A DNA stretch of 64,000 nt, from the NCBI GenBank assembly GCA_964019155.1, contig OZ025243.1, positions 29,973,871-30,037,870 on the forward strand, given 5' to 3'. The notes under the pieces were generated by a model. The model was not told where the DNA came from, made no database searches, and saw only the letters and a program-made list of their open reading frames with translations. Shown in pieces: positions 1-12,489 of this stretch. The DNA is from Osedax fenrisi (Eukaryota > Annelida > Polychaeta > Sabellida > Siboglinidae). Every line of letters starts with the position of its first letter. The first letter of the stretch is position 1. The translations under genes were made by a program, and so were the position numbers.

Positions 1-2110
1 AATCCTATTCTAAGGAATATTCAGAATGGTTTTAGTTCAGGAAGATCCACGATAACTCATATATTTGCACTGATAAGAATAATTGAAGAAGTGAAAGCAA
101 ACAATTTATCATCAATAATCATATTCATATATTTCAGAAATGCTTTTGAAAGTATCAACCGCTCAAAATTCTATATGCCTATGGAATTCCACAATCAATA
201 ATATCCGCAATATTGACAATCTATGAGAACCCACGTGCTAGAGTATTAACACTTGATGGCGAGACTTACTCTTTTAAAATTACAGCGGGTATATTCAGTG
301 TTGGGCGATATTCTCGTTCCTGGAACGGGAACGGGAACGGATATAAAAATAGGAACGGGAACGGGAACACAGAATGGAACGAATACAGAATAATGAACGG
401 GACGCATAGATAGAAATATAGGAACTAGTTCCAGTGGAACGCGTTCCTTTACAAGTACGGAGATTTATATAGTATTAATTCAAAATTTTTGTTATATTTA
501 TTTTATAATCAATAGATTATAATATAATCTAATATATTACAATATAACTAAAGAATTACAACGATTAGCATTACAACTATAATAAAAGTTTTAATATAAT
601 AAACAAATATACAATAATAATAATAAATACATTTAACATTTAATGCATATTACCACGTAATACTACCATACACTCGAATGTTTTATCGTCAATTATATTT
701 CTTTTTGCAATATTAATATGTTTTGCTAGTGAAAAAATTCGTTCGATAGGTACTGAAGATTGCAATATACAATTATATTTTATAAATATTTTCTTTATTT
801 TTATAATTATTAAGAATACATAATTCCCTTGCATTACTATTCAAATAACTAATTGAGTTTATTACCATTAAATTAATTGGTAATTTACCAACTAGGTTTG
901 AAAGACTCAAATCATACTGATTCGTGTATTATTAATTAGGTCCATTTGTTTGAACTATAGACTATATTTAACTATATTGAGATTATTATATAGTTTGTTT
1001 ATATGGATAATGTGAAATGTACATTATACAGTATACTGTACATTTTAGATTATACTGTATAGATTATGTATATTTTACACCGTGTACAATTTACCATATA
1101 ATTCGTACACGGTATTACCGGATAATCCGGTAATATCGTGTACTAATTAATTTGGTAATTACAGTTAGACTTATTCCGTAAAATATTCACTATAAACTGT
1201 TTAGTAGGTATTGTACATTGTATAGTGTACATTGTGAAGTATAAATTGTATACTGTATTTTATGAATAATAAAAAAAAACTTAAATAGGAACGTTACATA
1301 TCAAAGGAACGGGAACTGGAACGGGTAATATAAACATAACGGGAACGGGAACGGATATACGTAAACAAATGAACTTTGCCCAACACTGGGTGTATTACAA
1401 GGTGATATATTAGCACCATTCCTTTTTGTAATCGTACTCGATTATGCTATGAAAACTGCTTTAAAAGGAAAAATAGAACTCGATTTCATGATAACTAAAA
1501 TACTAAGCAGACGATATCCAGCTGTAACAATCACAGATTTAAGCTATGCAGATGACATTGCCATTATTACGAATCAAATCGAGCAAGCACAGGAATTTCT
1601 CATAAGTATTGAAATCAAAACAGAGAACATTGGACATGGTTAAGTTATGGTATTAAATCATCCCATTCCAGTTTCAATTTACTCGCAAGAACACAATACT
1701 GCTTTAAAAGTTGTCGACAACTTTAAATATCTAGGCTCATGGATGGCTAACTCGGAAAAAGATTTCTATATAAGAAAATCAATCGCATGGCGGGTTTGTC
1801 ATAAAATGAAAAGACTTTGGAAATCTACACTTGATAATAATTTAAAGACCAGGATTTTCAAGGTAACCATATATGGTCTTTAAGGATTGTCTCTATAGAG
1901 ACAATCCTCTTATACGGAAGTGAAATCTGGGCTATTAATAACAAGCTACGAAGTAAAATAGACAGTTGCTGCACTAAGTTACTGAGAATGATGTTAAATG
2001 TATAATGGCGTGATAAGACTATGACATAAAACCAACATGTAAGCCGCATCGCTTGTCGCGCGGTAAAACAAGTAGCGCATCATGCAACTCCATCTCATGT
2101 TGCGAGAAAA
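1..2110 (+). mobile_element. LINE family 1, copy A: reverse transcriptase fragment split by a hAT insertion
   Basis: This is a decayed non-LTR retrotransposon reverse transcriptase cut by the left window edge. Bases 1-210 translate as an RT segment including NPILRNIQNGFSSGRSTITH, followed by a degraded IFIYFRNAFESINR motif. The frame resumes after the inserted element with VLQGDILAPFLFVIVLDYAM, and YADD lies at 1545-1556. Further on, FKYLGSWMANSEKDF and a degraded LLYGSEIWAI and LLRMMLNV region mark the C-terminal part. Stop codons near 1641 and 1880 and frameshifts show it is dead. Similarity fades near 2110. The same family recurs at 2230-4080, 6165-8425, 28815-30345 (minus) and 59640-61316. 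From memory of the family, the endonuclease/RT layout and short tandem 3' tail resemble RTE-like LINEs; the clade is inferred. Confidence 0.85.
296..1388 (-). mobile_element. hAT transposon relic, 1093 bp, inserted in LINE copy A
   Basis: The ends are CAGTGTTGGGC (296-306) and its inverse (1378-1388). The flanks are GGTATATT (288-295) and GGTGTATT (1389-1396), an 8-bp target duplication with one mismatch, as expected for hAT. Removing the element rejoins the host RT between ITAG and VLQGD. Repeats of GGAACGGGAACGG lie just inside both ends (about 318-400 and 1290-1355), like hAT subterminal transposase-binding repeats. On the minus strand at about 640-780 a frame reads SSVPIERIFSLAKHI and ends VVLRGN, matching the hAT C-terminal dimerisation region. 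No other transposase domain is seen, so the copy is internally deleted and non-autonomous. Confidence 0.88.
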
Positions 2111-2229
2111 CTAATAAACTCTTGAATGAACAACAGATATTATCTAACTGAACTCTGATTTTTCCAATGTTTTAAAAACAAGGAAAACTCTATGAAATCA
2201 TCACCTCAGCTGATACTACAAAACAGGAC

Positions 2230-4080
2230 ATATTATGCATCTAAAATGCACACATATTCACGATGGTATACCCATGGGAGAACACATTTTGGAAGTTGGA
2301 TACTGTTGATATATTCTGCATGGAGAAACTCTATAAACGTTTCAAATGTAGTACTCTGACTACTAGTTAACCAGAGGACATACAGTAGGACATACAGTAC
2401 AATATCGAGATGATATATCCGTGCATTATGATAACAACATTTCAAGGGAAAACTCCAACGACAGTAATATTCTGTTACAGCCCGACAAATATAAGCGATG
2501 AAACTCATGCCGATAGATACTATTTAGTCGTCTTCTAATTGATTAAACAAATATCTGTTGATGATAAGTGATGATGATTTCAATGATCACCTTGGCTAAA
2601 ATGACAGTTTTATATACTATCATATCATTAAATTAGTAATAGAAATGGAGACTCGCTTAATAATCTTCTTCTCGAGAATAAAAATGTATATCTATTTACA
2701 CATTTCCAGAAAAGAAAATGTCATACATGGACATATAAATACCAGACTTTAGCATTTCATAAATCGACTAAGTTAACAAAAAGTCTAAAAATATTGCAAA
2801 GAACTATAAAGAATATAATTTTTTAATAAGCATCACCTCTGACCACCGAAATGTTTCAGTTCAAATAGGACAAACCATATAGTGAATAAGAAAAAAAGAT
2901 AAATAATAAACCTTATGACTGGAGAAGCTTAATGAATAATATTGAATCACAAAAGTCATTATAAAACTAAAAAAAAGGTTCGGTGTATTTCATAAATGTC
3001 ATATACACCAACTTGAGATAAATCGTTCATACAGGTCGACACATCAGTCAAGGAAATAGCTAGGTATGTAATACTATTAAAACCAAAGCTAAAGAAAATA
3101 ATATCAGAGGCACTATAGATATATGCAACAAGCGAGAAAAATTACAATAAACAGAATAGTAATACCCAATAATGGAAATCATCAGAAAATACAAGAATGC
3201 ACAAAAAGAACTTGAACTTTCTTATGAAAAAGAACAATTTGAATAAAGTCAGAATAATATATATGAAATAAATTTCATTATGTATACATTACTCTGTAAG
3301 AAATCAAAAATCGGCAATTAAAGCACACACACAAAAATAGAGTAAGAGTAAGGCGACAAATGATGAAAAATAGATGCAAATGTGGCAGAACATTTTCAAG
3401 AATTACTGAGTAAATACTTAAGAATTACAAAAAATGAAGATATCACATGAATGATATACTGTGAATTAGACATAAATAAAGTACCTTTAACTTCTGATAA
3501 AAGCTGATAGGTGCATTACAGATGGTAAAGCTATATGTCAAGATGAAATACTAGCATAAGTATATAAGTTATAATCATTTCAATATATATATACTATTAC
3601 ACTATTACACATATTACAGTATATACTATTACACTAGCGTATACTATCAGGATCCTATAAATAGTTGGAATGAAGTGTGCTTACTACCGTTTCCAAAAAA
3701 GGAAACTTAACCATCACCAAACAATATAGAGAGTTAACACTTACACAAATTGCCGCGAAGTTCTACAATATGTTGTTATTACTTATAATAAGATCAAAAA
3801 TAGATGCTATTCTTAGGTAAATATAAAATTGTAGATCCTCAAATGGTAAAATGATAATTGTACGGCGTATAATCGAAAGAGTAAACTATAAGATCCTACA
3901 TGCCATATTACAATTCATTGAATTCTCAACAAAGTTTCATTCGATTTACAGAAATAAAATGTGCGAAGTGGACGAACCGACCTAATTGGACATCAGAAAA
4001 TGGACATCAGAAATTAATGGAATAAACGTGTCACCAAATGCCAAGTAAGTACGACCTAAAGAAGAAAATAATAAGAGCAT
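2230..4080 (+). mobile_element. LINE family 1, copy B: heavily decayed endonuclease and RT
   Basis: Three frames together show an endonuclease segment (about 2310-2880, with SAWRNSINVSNV, then TTVIFCYSPTNISDE near 2458), a linker, and RT motifs at about 3650-4060 (SKKGNLTIT, RELTLTQIAAKFYN, RRIIERVN). These align by eye with the better copy at 6165-8425 (ILPFPKKGDLTVT, GITLTCIAAKLYNI, RRIIEGV). Stops and frameshifts are dense. The copy follows copy A head to tail without being continuous with it, since RT C-terminal coding is followed again by endonuclease. Nothing here is translatable; it is a fossil. Confidence 0.7.
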
Positions 4081-4204
4081 TATAATTCGACTATATTAAC
4101 TATTCGACTATAGTATAATTGATTATAATTATATATATATATATATATATATATTAGTTCTTTTAAATTATCGAACTATGTATAATTTAACAAGTATATA
4201 CAAG

Positions 4205-5594
4205 CAGAGATGGGCAGTATCGCCGATATATTATCGGCGATACATTATCGCCGATACTTTATTATCTAATATCACTATATATTATAGAAATTATTAAAGT
4301 ATCGATATCTGTATCTATTAAAGCTAAAATTGTATCTAATATAGGTATCTATTATAAAATGTTCGGCATTATGGAATATGTCCGGAAGACCTAAATCCGC
4401 AGAAGTAATTAAATATTGTATAGGTTATGAATTAAAATTACCTTGTATAACCCGTTGGAATTCTTTATATGACTCATTAAAAGTATTATCCTTGAATAAG
4501 GATAAATTACCAAAACTCATGATGGAGCTAAAATTACCTCTATTTAATATAAATGATATATTATTTTTAGAAGAATGCGCGTCGAACCTATTGCTGTGAC
4601 TTTAGATAAACTGCAAGGTGAATTCGGTATCTATTATGATGTTTTACTTCCAACATTATTTGCCACCGAAAAGTATGTAGAAAAACTTTATCATAATACG
4701 AATATAGAATTATGTAAACCTTTGGTAAAAGTGATCGATGATGGTCTTAAGAAGAGATTTTATTCAATTTTAAATTTAGTAGATGCTGATTTTACAATAA
4801 TTGCAACGTCTATCCATCCATATTTCAAATTGAAATGGATAACAATTAAAAAATAATTTAATAACGAACACATTCATTTAAAGGTTAAAGGTGTACTAAA
4901 TAAAGCATTACTTTCTATAGATAAACATACAGTCAATGAAGATAACAATGAAGATATTGATGACGAGAAAAAATTTTTTCAATTTGAAAAAAATGAAAAT
5001 ATTTATAAAGAAAATCCACTTGATTTATTTCTAAAATCGGATAATAACAGCATAGAACAAATTCATAGTAATGATTTAATTAAACAAATATTTATTAAAT
5101 TGAATACACCATTGCCTTATTCTGCACCTGTAGAGAGGCTTTGTCCATATTCTGGGCAAATCAATAACCCGAAAAGAGGTCGTTTGGCAGATTTAAATTT
5201 TAGCAATCTGGTAATATTAAAATCCAATTCTCATTTATTTTAATTTGTATTATATTATTATTATTATTTTATATTCATTATATTATTATTATTTCGTTTA
5301 TATTGTAGGTTTATCCTATATAGTTATACTTTGCTATGCTTAAATATTTGATCTACATGAATTTAGTATAATTTACTATAATGCTTTTATAATAAAATAC
5401 ATTTAAAATGTCTATAATTGATATATAAATGTATTTATAATTTATTTTATAAAAAAGTATCTAAATACCTGTATCGGTAACAGTATCTATTATAAAGTTT
5501 CTAAAAATATCAGTAGCAGTATCTATTATATAAATTATCCAAAATATTTTATCAGTATCTAATATAGATTTTTTTTGAAATTTGCCCATCTCTG
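4205..5594 (+). mobile_element. hAT transposon relic with decayed transposase, 1390 bp
   Basis: The termini are CAGAGATGGGCA and its inverse TGCCCATCTCTG, flanked by a perfect 8-bp duplication TATACAAG (4197-4204 and 5595-5602). The transposase survives in three pieces: 4378-4599 with the hAT-type motif PCITRWNSLYDSL, 4575-4856 (LLPTLFATEKYVEKL and HPYFKLKW), and a C-terminal dimerisation region near 5110-5240 reading SAPVERLCPYSGQINNPKRG and ending VILKSN. The N-terminal BED finger and part of the catalytic core are absent. Inside the ends are short repeats, TATCGCCGATA on the left and GTATCTATTATA-like on the right. It belongs to a different subfamily from the element at 296-1388, judging by termini and subterminal repeats. 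Confidence 0.9.
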
Positions 5595-5602
5595 TATACA
5601 AG

Positions 5603-6160
5603 CCACTTTAGCGACGAACATTATTCTATACCAACTATACATCATAAATACAAAGAATTAAATATATTATTCGGTATACGTATACCAAATAATATATAAT
5701 AAATAATAATATATATTATAACTCGTTATATATATCATAGTCATATATTATAATCCAATATATTGTAAGGTGCTATGTCAGTTAAGATATTTATAATACG
5801 AAGCGGATAGAAGATTGCTTCAATGTTATAATTTACTCACCTTATATTTGGTGAGTACGCCAGTCTATAAAGTTTTGAAAAACTGTATACCATTAGTTGT
5901 TTATAAGCTTAAGCTTTAAGTTTATCTACAATAGTGGAATAATAATGTTTGAAAATTAGTATTAATACTTAGTGTTGAATCAATACTAAGTGATAGCAGG
6001 CGAACTGATAGTGTTTGTTTGTTTATATATTTCTTTATATAAGTTACTTATATTAAATGAAATATAATGGTGAAGCGCATACCACGCACCCACAACAAAA
6101 CAAACCTTATAGACTATCACACAATTAAGACCCAGTAACTAACGAAATATAAATGTGGAA
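5603..6160. other. AT-rich spacer without a recognisable gene
   Basis: The stretch between the hAT element and LINE copy C holds (TA)-rich sequence and no supported reading frame, RNA or repeat. I see nothing else in it. Confidence 0.6.
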
Positions 6161-6164
6161 AAAA

Positions 6165-8425
6165 TAAGTCTTAGAATAATTACAGCAAACTTCAATAGAG
6201 ACAGTAATTTCCTGTTATAGCCCAACAAATGTTTCTGATGAAGATTATTTTACTAATTTTATAATAACCTGAGTTCATGTACTCGTTATGTACAGACAAA
6301 TAATGTTTTAATCATAGCAGGTGATTTCAATGCACATTTGGGTATTGATCTTGATAATACATTTTCATATCATACTGAAACTAATAGACACGAATATCTA
6401 CTTGATCACTTCATAATTTAAAACAGTTTGAAAAGTTTAAATACGAAATTTCAAAAGAAAAGAGATAAACTATGGACTCATACACATTCAAGTGGTTTCA
6501 AATCCCAATTGGACTATATAATTGTCAATAATAAATGGATAAATAGTTCTAGGAACTGTGAAGCCTATAATACGTTCGAAGGTGTTTACTCTGATCATAT
6601 AAGTGTTACCGCTACACTTAAATTAGGTTTAAGATCTAATAAAAAGTGAATGGTTAACAAAAAACGATATGACTGGACTACTCTGACAAAAGACAAATCT
6701 ATTGAAAATAATTATACAAGCTATCTAAAACAACATTTCGAAGACTCAATTAAATCATGTAAAAGTACAAATGATAAACAAATGATATTTAGCATTTGTT
6801 GATTCTCACGCAGAAGCAACAAAGACATTTATTCCGATTAAAATAAAAGAAAATAAAAGAGTACCGTGGATAAATATTAATATAATAGAGAAACGAAACG
6901 CACTTAAACAAGTATCATTGAAAATGAAAGTAAATGTTAACACTGACCAACAAATTGAGTTAAAAAAAGCTAGAAAAAATCTCCAAGATACATATAAATG
7001 AGAAAACCAAATATTTGCAAAAACAAATAGAAAATATCAAAACAGCTGCAGATAATAAGAAATTCGCTAGAGCATGGCAAATTGTTAACAAAATTACTGT
7101 TAGAAAGACAACAAATAGATCTAAAATTAAAGCAAAAGATGACAAATAGCATATGCAAAAATGGAAACAACATTTCTCTCTATTACTAAGAAAAAATCCG
7201 AAAACAACCAATCAATATATAGTAAAAATAATGGACAAAGAGCTTCAAATTGAGAAAGGTCCATTTACTATATAAGAACTTTGAATGGTACTCAGAAAAA
7301 TAAAGAAAAATAAAATCGCCGGATTAGATGAAATACCAGCCGAAGTATGGAAGACAGGTTACTTCAATCACATATTACTAGAATTTTGCAACGATGTATA
7401 CTCTCATAAACCAATTGAACACTGGACGAAAGGCTGCATCCTCCCATTCCCAAAGAAGGGTGACCTCACTGTTACAGATAATTATATAGGTATTACACTA
7501 ACATGCATCGCGGCTAAATTATATAATATACTACTACGAGTAAGAATACAACCTACCCTAGATATGATCCTCAGACCAAATCAAAATGGTTTCAGAAATA
7601 ACAGATCAACCGTCGAACAAATCTTACTGTAAGAAGGATAATCGAAGGTGTTAAAAAAAATAATCTTGTAGCAAGCCTAATATTTGTAGATTTCTCTAAA
7701 GCTTTCGACTCAATACACAGAGCAAAAATGGCACAAATTCTTAAGTCATACGGTATTCCAATGAAGATAATAACGCAATTTGATACTATATAGAGATACT
7801 AAATCAATGGTACGGTCACCTGATGGTTATACAGAATATGTTTATATAAATGCAGGTGTTCTATGGGGATACTCTGGCACCATTATTATTTATTATTACA
7901 ATCGATTATGTATTAAGAACATTTATTGATGAAAATAAAGATCTAGGCCTAACACTATCGAAACAACAAGTAGAAGATATCCAGCAATTGAGATTGGACG
8001 TGGTAGAATCTGTTTTATTATACGGCTCTGAAGCTTGGACCATAACTAAAAACACGAGAAAAAGCTCGATGGCAATTACACAAGAATGTTGAGAGACATA
8101 TTAAATATATCATGGAAATAGCATCCAATGAAGATTCGCCTTTACGGAAATATTCCACCAATAACAATTATAATACGTATACGAAGAACATGTTTCGCAG
8201 GCCATTGTTATCGAAGAGAGTAAGAAATCGTAAAAGATGTTTTGTTGTGGACACCGAACTATGGAACAACAAAGATTAGACAACCCAGAAAAACCTATGT
8301 AAAACAGCTATGTGATACGGGACTGACGACTGAATAACTAAAGACAGCTATGAAAGACAGGATGACGTGGAAAAAAATTATTGAAAGTGCTCGGGAAACA
8401 ATCCCGATCCGGTAAGGTAAGGTAA
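6165..8425 (+). mobile_element. LINE family 1, copy C: best-preserved endonuclease plus RT, broken
   Basis: In order: an AP-endonuclease-like domain (about 6170-6650) with AGDFNAHLG, the QLDYIIV motif and YSDHISV, which are the usual conserved EN motifs; a basic linker (6660-7270); RT motifs from 7285 (KIAGLDEIPAEVWK, ILPFPKKGDLTVT, FVDFSKAFDSIHR near 7688); then GDTLAPLLFIITIDYVL at 7867. The sequence next jumps to VESVLLYGSEAWTITK, so the YADD-bearing palm segment has been deleted. A C-terminal zinc-knuckle-like region follows, with FAGHC at about 8197. The element ends in GGTAAGGTAAGGTAA at 8411-8425, a short tandem tail that suggests RTE-like target-primed reverse transcription. Several stops and frameshifts make it inactive. 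Confidence 0.88.
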
Positions 8426-9247
8426 CTAACGATAGATATGAGTCATCTAAACATATTATATAGCATATTATATAGCGTATATTATATAGCGTTCATTTTA
8501 TAACATCAATTTATGTATGTTATTATCTAAGTATATTGTAATCATTACTGTGAATATAGATAACAATATCTTGGAAAAGTATGGTCCTTACTTAGATTTG
8601 GTAGATGGTAGCAATGACGTACTGGTAGACAAATGGGTAGAAAGAATTGATAAATCTGGGGGAACGTGATGACTAAGTTGTTCTTGGTATCCTCTAAATC
8701 GAGGGGAGATTTACAGGACTTAATAGAGATATATGAGAGCTGGGAGGCAGCTAAGGATTCTATAAAAGGGAGACGTCGTTATAAGGACGATGAGAAAGTG
8801 AGTATTGAGTTAAGGTATATAACAAGGGGGGAAGGAGATTATGGTAGACTATCTAGGTAGGTTTAAGAAACTATTAGACATAGCGTACCCTAACACATTA
8901 AATAATAACTGGGCTAAGCTAGCAATGGGTTGGTTGTGCGAAGGGTCAAATATACCCACGAAAGACCAAACTAAAATATGTAGACAACATGGTAGATTTT
9001 AAAAGTTTTTAGAACAGTTTAAAAAACTGGAAGTAGATGAGGATGCTCATATTGATAACTATTATTCACTTTATGGGGATAAGCGGAATAGCCGCGGAAT
9101 AAACAGCCCATTACAAAATAATGTAAACCCAAATATAGCAAGATATGTTCATGATGGTATACCATAGTCGGACCAACAACCGACACCTATGTTAGCACAC
9201 AAATTTAGTAGAGAAAAAGATCTAAGGGAATAGGTAGACATAGAAGA

Positions 9248-9799
9248 ATGTTTGATGATATAGATAGACGGGATAAGGTAAAGGAGGAACAGTTAATTAG
9301 GAATAATGATAGGGAAACAAGAATATGTTTCCATTGTGGGAACATAGGACATTTACGACGGGATTGTCGAATGCTAGCAATAGGAAATAGTAATAGAGGC
9401 AATTATAATAATATAGGTAATCATAACAACGGAGTAAATTATAATTATAGAGGAAACAATAGCATTAGAGGAAATAACTACGGTAAAGGGAATAACAATA
9501 GAGGAAACTATTATAATAATAATGGGAGAACTAATTATAATAACTTTAATGGGGATTATAATAATGAATGTAATAATTATAAAAATAATAATAGAGGTAG
9601 TTATAATAGAAACCCAAATATGAGTTATCAACCAATTGATATAGAAAATAACGTAGACTTGGGTCTAGCAGATATATTTGATCACAAATTCAATCTAAAT
9701 GATTTCTCTGACACTAGACCGTCACTAACTTTAACAGTTGCAGGATTATCGATAAAATGTTTGATAGACACTGGAGCCTCATGCCTAATTATTAGATGA
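9248..9799 (+). pseudogene. gypsy gag C-terminus, zinc knuckle and protease start
   Basis: The open frame runs 183 codons. Residues about 28-41 form a CCHC nucleocapsid knuckle, CFHCGNIGHLRRDC. Next comes a low-complexity Asn/Gly/Arg/Tyr tract of about 90 residues, unusually long for nucleocapsid and probably produced by AAT/GGA-type codon repeats. The frame ends with LTLTVAGLSIKCLIDTGASC, whose DTGA is the retropepsin active-site motif; a stop follows within the protease. The nucleocapsid would bind element RNA and the protease would cleave the polyprotein, but the early stop means no complete product. The upstream start is arbitrary because gag is broken before it. Confidence 0.8.
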
Positions 9800-10129
9800 G
9801 ACATATTTGAAGAAATATGTAATAACTCATATAGACCGATAATAGTAAGAAATCTAAACCATTAAGATCTGTATACGGCAATTTATTAAAAACTAATGGG
9901 ATAATAAGGATGCCATTTTTCGAATTTTAACATCCACTAACTTTAATAGTCTCTGAGGAAATTGCTTATAAATGCATAATAGGTAGTGAGACATTTTAAA
10001 TGAATGTGATATATTAGGAAGTAGAAAAACATTAATTTATGGAAATAAAGAATTTACGTTGGGAGAAGTTAAGATTAAGGGTATAGAATCATTAAGTTTA
10101 TCAGATAGAAATACTGAATATGAAGAAAT

Positions 10130-10653
10130 AAATGTAGTATTGGAAAAATTCAGCGACATATTATGCGACAAGAGAGATATAACGGGAGGTGTGTAATAGC
10201 ACCCATGCATAGGAGACTAACAAACGGGATAGGAAACATTTCAAAAGGAACGCTTATAAAATCCCACAACTTAAACAAGAAGTAGTGATAGACCACATAG
10301 ATAAAATGCTAAGTGAAAATGTAATTAGAAAATCGAATAGCCTTCATATGCGAGTCGGTATTATTAGTACCAAAAAGTGATGTAACTACTATATTATTAA
10401 GGATAGTTACCCGCTACCGAATATGAAAGACCTATTCAATAGTCTAGGATGTTCGAAAATATTTTCAACCCTAGACTTAAAAGCGGGATACCATCAAATA
10501 ACTTTAGTAGAATCGTCTAATGGGAAACCCGCATTTATAACACATTATGGGTTATATGAGTTTAATATAATACCTTTTGGGCTAACTAACGCCCCAGCTG
10601 TATTCCACACAACGATGGACTATATAATCCATAAGTTAATAGGACACCGCAGC

Positions 10654-10696
<43 letters not shown>

Positions 10697-10860
10697 GACG
10701 ATATAGTTTGTAGTAAAAATCCTAAGGAACATGCAAAACATTTTTCTAGAGTTTTCGAATTAACACAAGAAACGGTTTGAAATATAAACCTAGCAAATGT
10801 TATTTCGGTAAAGAGAGCGTAGAACCGTTAGGATTTATAGTACGCAAATAAGGGGTAAAA
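10130..10860 (+). pseudogene. gypsy reverse transcriptase, broken at the catalytic loop
   Basis: The RT is spread over frames. QLKQEVVIDHIDKMLSENV (about 10261) is the fingers region, KDSYPLPNMKDLFNSLGC leads into FSTLDLKAGYHQI (first catalytic Asp region, about 10460-10500), and NIIPFGLTNAPAVF is the conserved palm motif (about 10565-10605). A (TA)n run follows at 10656-10690. In another frame just after it comes FIDDIVCSKNPKEHAKHF, which is the catalytic YIDD/FIDD motif. The dinucleotide expansion therefore sits directly before the active site and shifts the frame. More stops follow. This would have copied the retrotransposon RNA into DNA. Confidence 0.85.
10656..10690. repeat. (TA)n microsatellite inside the gypsy RT
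   Basis: An uninterrupted TA run of about 35 bp lies between the coding for HKLIGHRSVY and FIDDIV. It encodes a Tyr-Ile run in one frame and breaks the RT frame. Confidence 0.9.
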
Positions 10861-11079
10861 GTGGCAAACCCAGTGATAAAGTTAAGCCTGTATTAGAATT
10901 AAGATCACCTACTAGCGTAAAAGAAAACACGTGACCATAGATATGATATCTATATATATATATATATATATATATAGTTATATATATATATATAGTTACG
11001 CGGAAATAGACATGCCTTTAGTAGAATTAACTAATTAAATAGGAAATTTAGTTGGGTAGATAAACAGTCAAAAGCATTC

Positions 11080-11580
11080 CAACTACTTAAGATTGAACTG
11101 CAATCTAATAACGTAATGGAATCGCCATATATAAATAGACCTTGTATATTATATACAGACGCTTGCGAGTATAGTATAGGGGGCATTGTAACGTAAGTTA
11201 ATAATGCCGGTGTAGAAAAGATAATACAATATGTATACATAATATATCTACATAAGATATATCTAAAGCACTAGGCAGTACACGGTTAATGTGGACCGGA
11301 ATAGAAAAGGAAGCGTTCGCATTAATATATTGCTTAAGAAAGCTTACAACATATGTATACGGCGCTCGATTTATTGTATACACTGACAACAAACCGATAA
11401 TTTCACTATTCACGAGGGAAATGAATAATACTAAAATACAAAGGTGGGCTAACTAATTTGAGGAATTCTATTTCGAAATTAGATATAAGAAAGGCTCAGA
11501 AAATGTAAGAGCAGATTTATTATCTAGAATAAGGCATCCAGACATAACAGACGCGATAGATATAGCGGTAATAGATACAT
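11080..11580 (+). pseudogene. gypsy RNase H domain, decayed
   Basis: The region reads RPCILYTDACEYSIGGIV (first catalytic Asp in YTDA), then WTGIEKEAFALIYCLRKL with the conserved Glu, then ARFIVYTDNKPIISLF with the next Asp, and NVRADLLSRI, the typical A/D-x-L-S-R end of gypsy RNase H. At least three in-frame stops and frameshifts are present. It would degrade the RNA strand of the RNA/DNA hybrid. It lies in the expected position after the RT. Confidence 0.82.
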
Positions 11581-11817
11581 AATTAAACGGGAATAACGGG
11601 GACATAGAGGACATAGATGAGATTAGTAGTACTAATTTGTACTAATTTAGTACACTCAAAAAGCTACGGAGGAAGTTTGAAGACCTAAACCTAGAGGAAG
11701 TAGGACGTGAACCTAATAAGATCACCTATCACGCTAGTATACTAGCGTAAAAGAAACCAGGTCATTTCTAGGAATTACTGTATTTTATAGAGATACGATA
11801 CCTAGTTACTTAATCCC

Positions 11818-11998
11818 TACCTATAGGTGGAATGCAACTATAGGTGGAATGCAACTATAGGTGGAATGCAACTATAGGTGGAATGCAACTATAGGTGGAA
11901 TGCAACTATAGGTGGAGTGCAACTATAGGTGGAATGCAACTATAGGTGGAATGCAACTATAGGTGAAATGCAACTATAGGTGCAATCTAACTATAGTT
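11818..11998. repeat. 17-bp minisatellite, about 10 units
   Basis: The unit CTATAGGTGGAATGCAA repeats head to tail about ten times with point variants (GGAGTGC, GGTGAAATG, GGTGCAATC) gathered at the right side. It lies between the RNase H and integrase remnants and has no spacers. Confidence 0.92.
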
Positions 11999-12199
11999 GG
12001 ACGGCCGATTGATTTATAAGCGTAGCTCGCAGTACGAACACCGACAAATATAAAATGTATGTGAACAGAGGGTGGAGGTTCTGACATTATGGAAACTCGG
12101 AACGGAGGAAGAGGACGAATACACGATTATAGATGATGCGCTCTATAATACGATAGTGCATCTACGGGAATAATAGATTATCCGCGCCTAGTATTACCA

Positions 12200-12475
12200 G
12201 TGAAATATCACGTAGCGGCAATAGCTAGGGCGCACCACCACGTAGGACATATGTCTGTTAGGAACACATATAAGAGGTTATTACCGACATATACGTGGAA
12301 GGGAATGACAAAGGATTTAAAAGCACAAATTGATGTATGCGCAATTTGCCAGTTGAATAGTAGAAAACCAGAAAGGTACGAAATGAGGGAAATGCCAGTA
12401 GCATCATATCCAATTGAGATTATATCGATGGATTTGACAGGACCGTTTATTACCAGTATTAACAATAACAGCTAT
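12200..12475 (+). pseudogene. gypsy integrase amino-terminal half
   Basis: An open stretch encodes an HHCC zinc-binding domain: HHHVGHMSVRNTYKRL, then IDVCAICQ, with paired His and Cys spaced as in retroviral-type integrases. It is followed by YPIEIISMDLTGPF, where the Asp is the first catalytic residue of the DDE core. Similarity ends after about ISMDLTGPFITSINNNSYI, where a (TA)-rich joint leads into unrelated, more GC-rich DNA. The remaining catalytic Asp and Glu are missing, so this half-protein could not integrate DNA. Confidence 0.85.
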
Positions 12476-12489
12476 ATATATATTAATCG

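Larger units (their letters stand above)
8540..12475 (+). mobile_element. Ty3/gypsy-type LTR retrotransposon relic (gag-pol)
   Basis: A gag-like region (about 8553-9170), a CCHC zinc knuckle, an aspartic protease, reverse transcriptase, RNase H and the amino half of an integrase occur in that order, which is the Ty3/gypsy order. No LTR pair could be identified by eye. The polyprotein is broken by many stops, by a (TA)n expansion beside the RT catalytic site and by a 17-bp minisatellite between RNase H and integrase. Bases around 11715-11780 repeat the RT connection motif (VKETRSFLG) also seen as a remnant at 10890-10930, so a local rearrangement has occurred. The integrase core stops abruptly near 12470. 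Confidence 0.85.

Noticed and set aside
9374..9631. Ile-rich antisense frame opposite the gag knuckle region
   Set aside because: It mirrors the Asn/Gly codon repeats of the sense frame and has no independent support.
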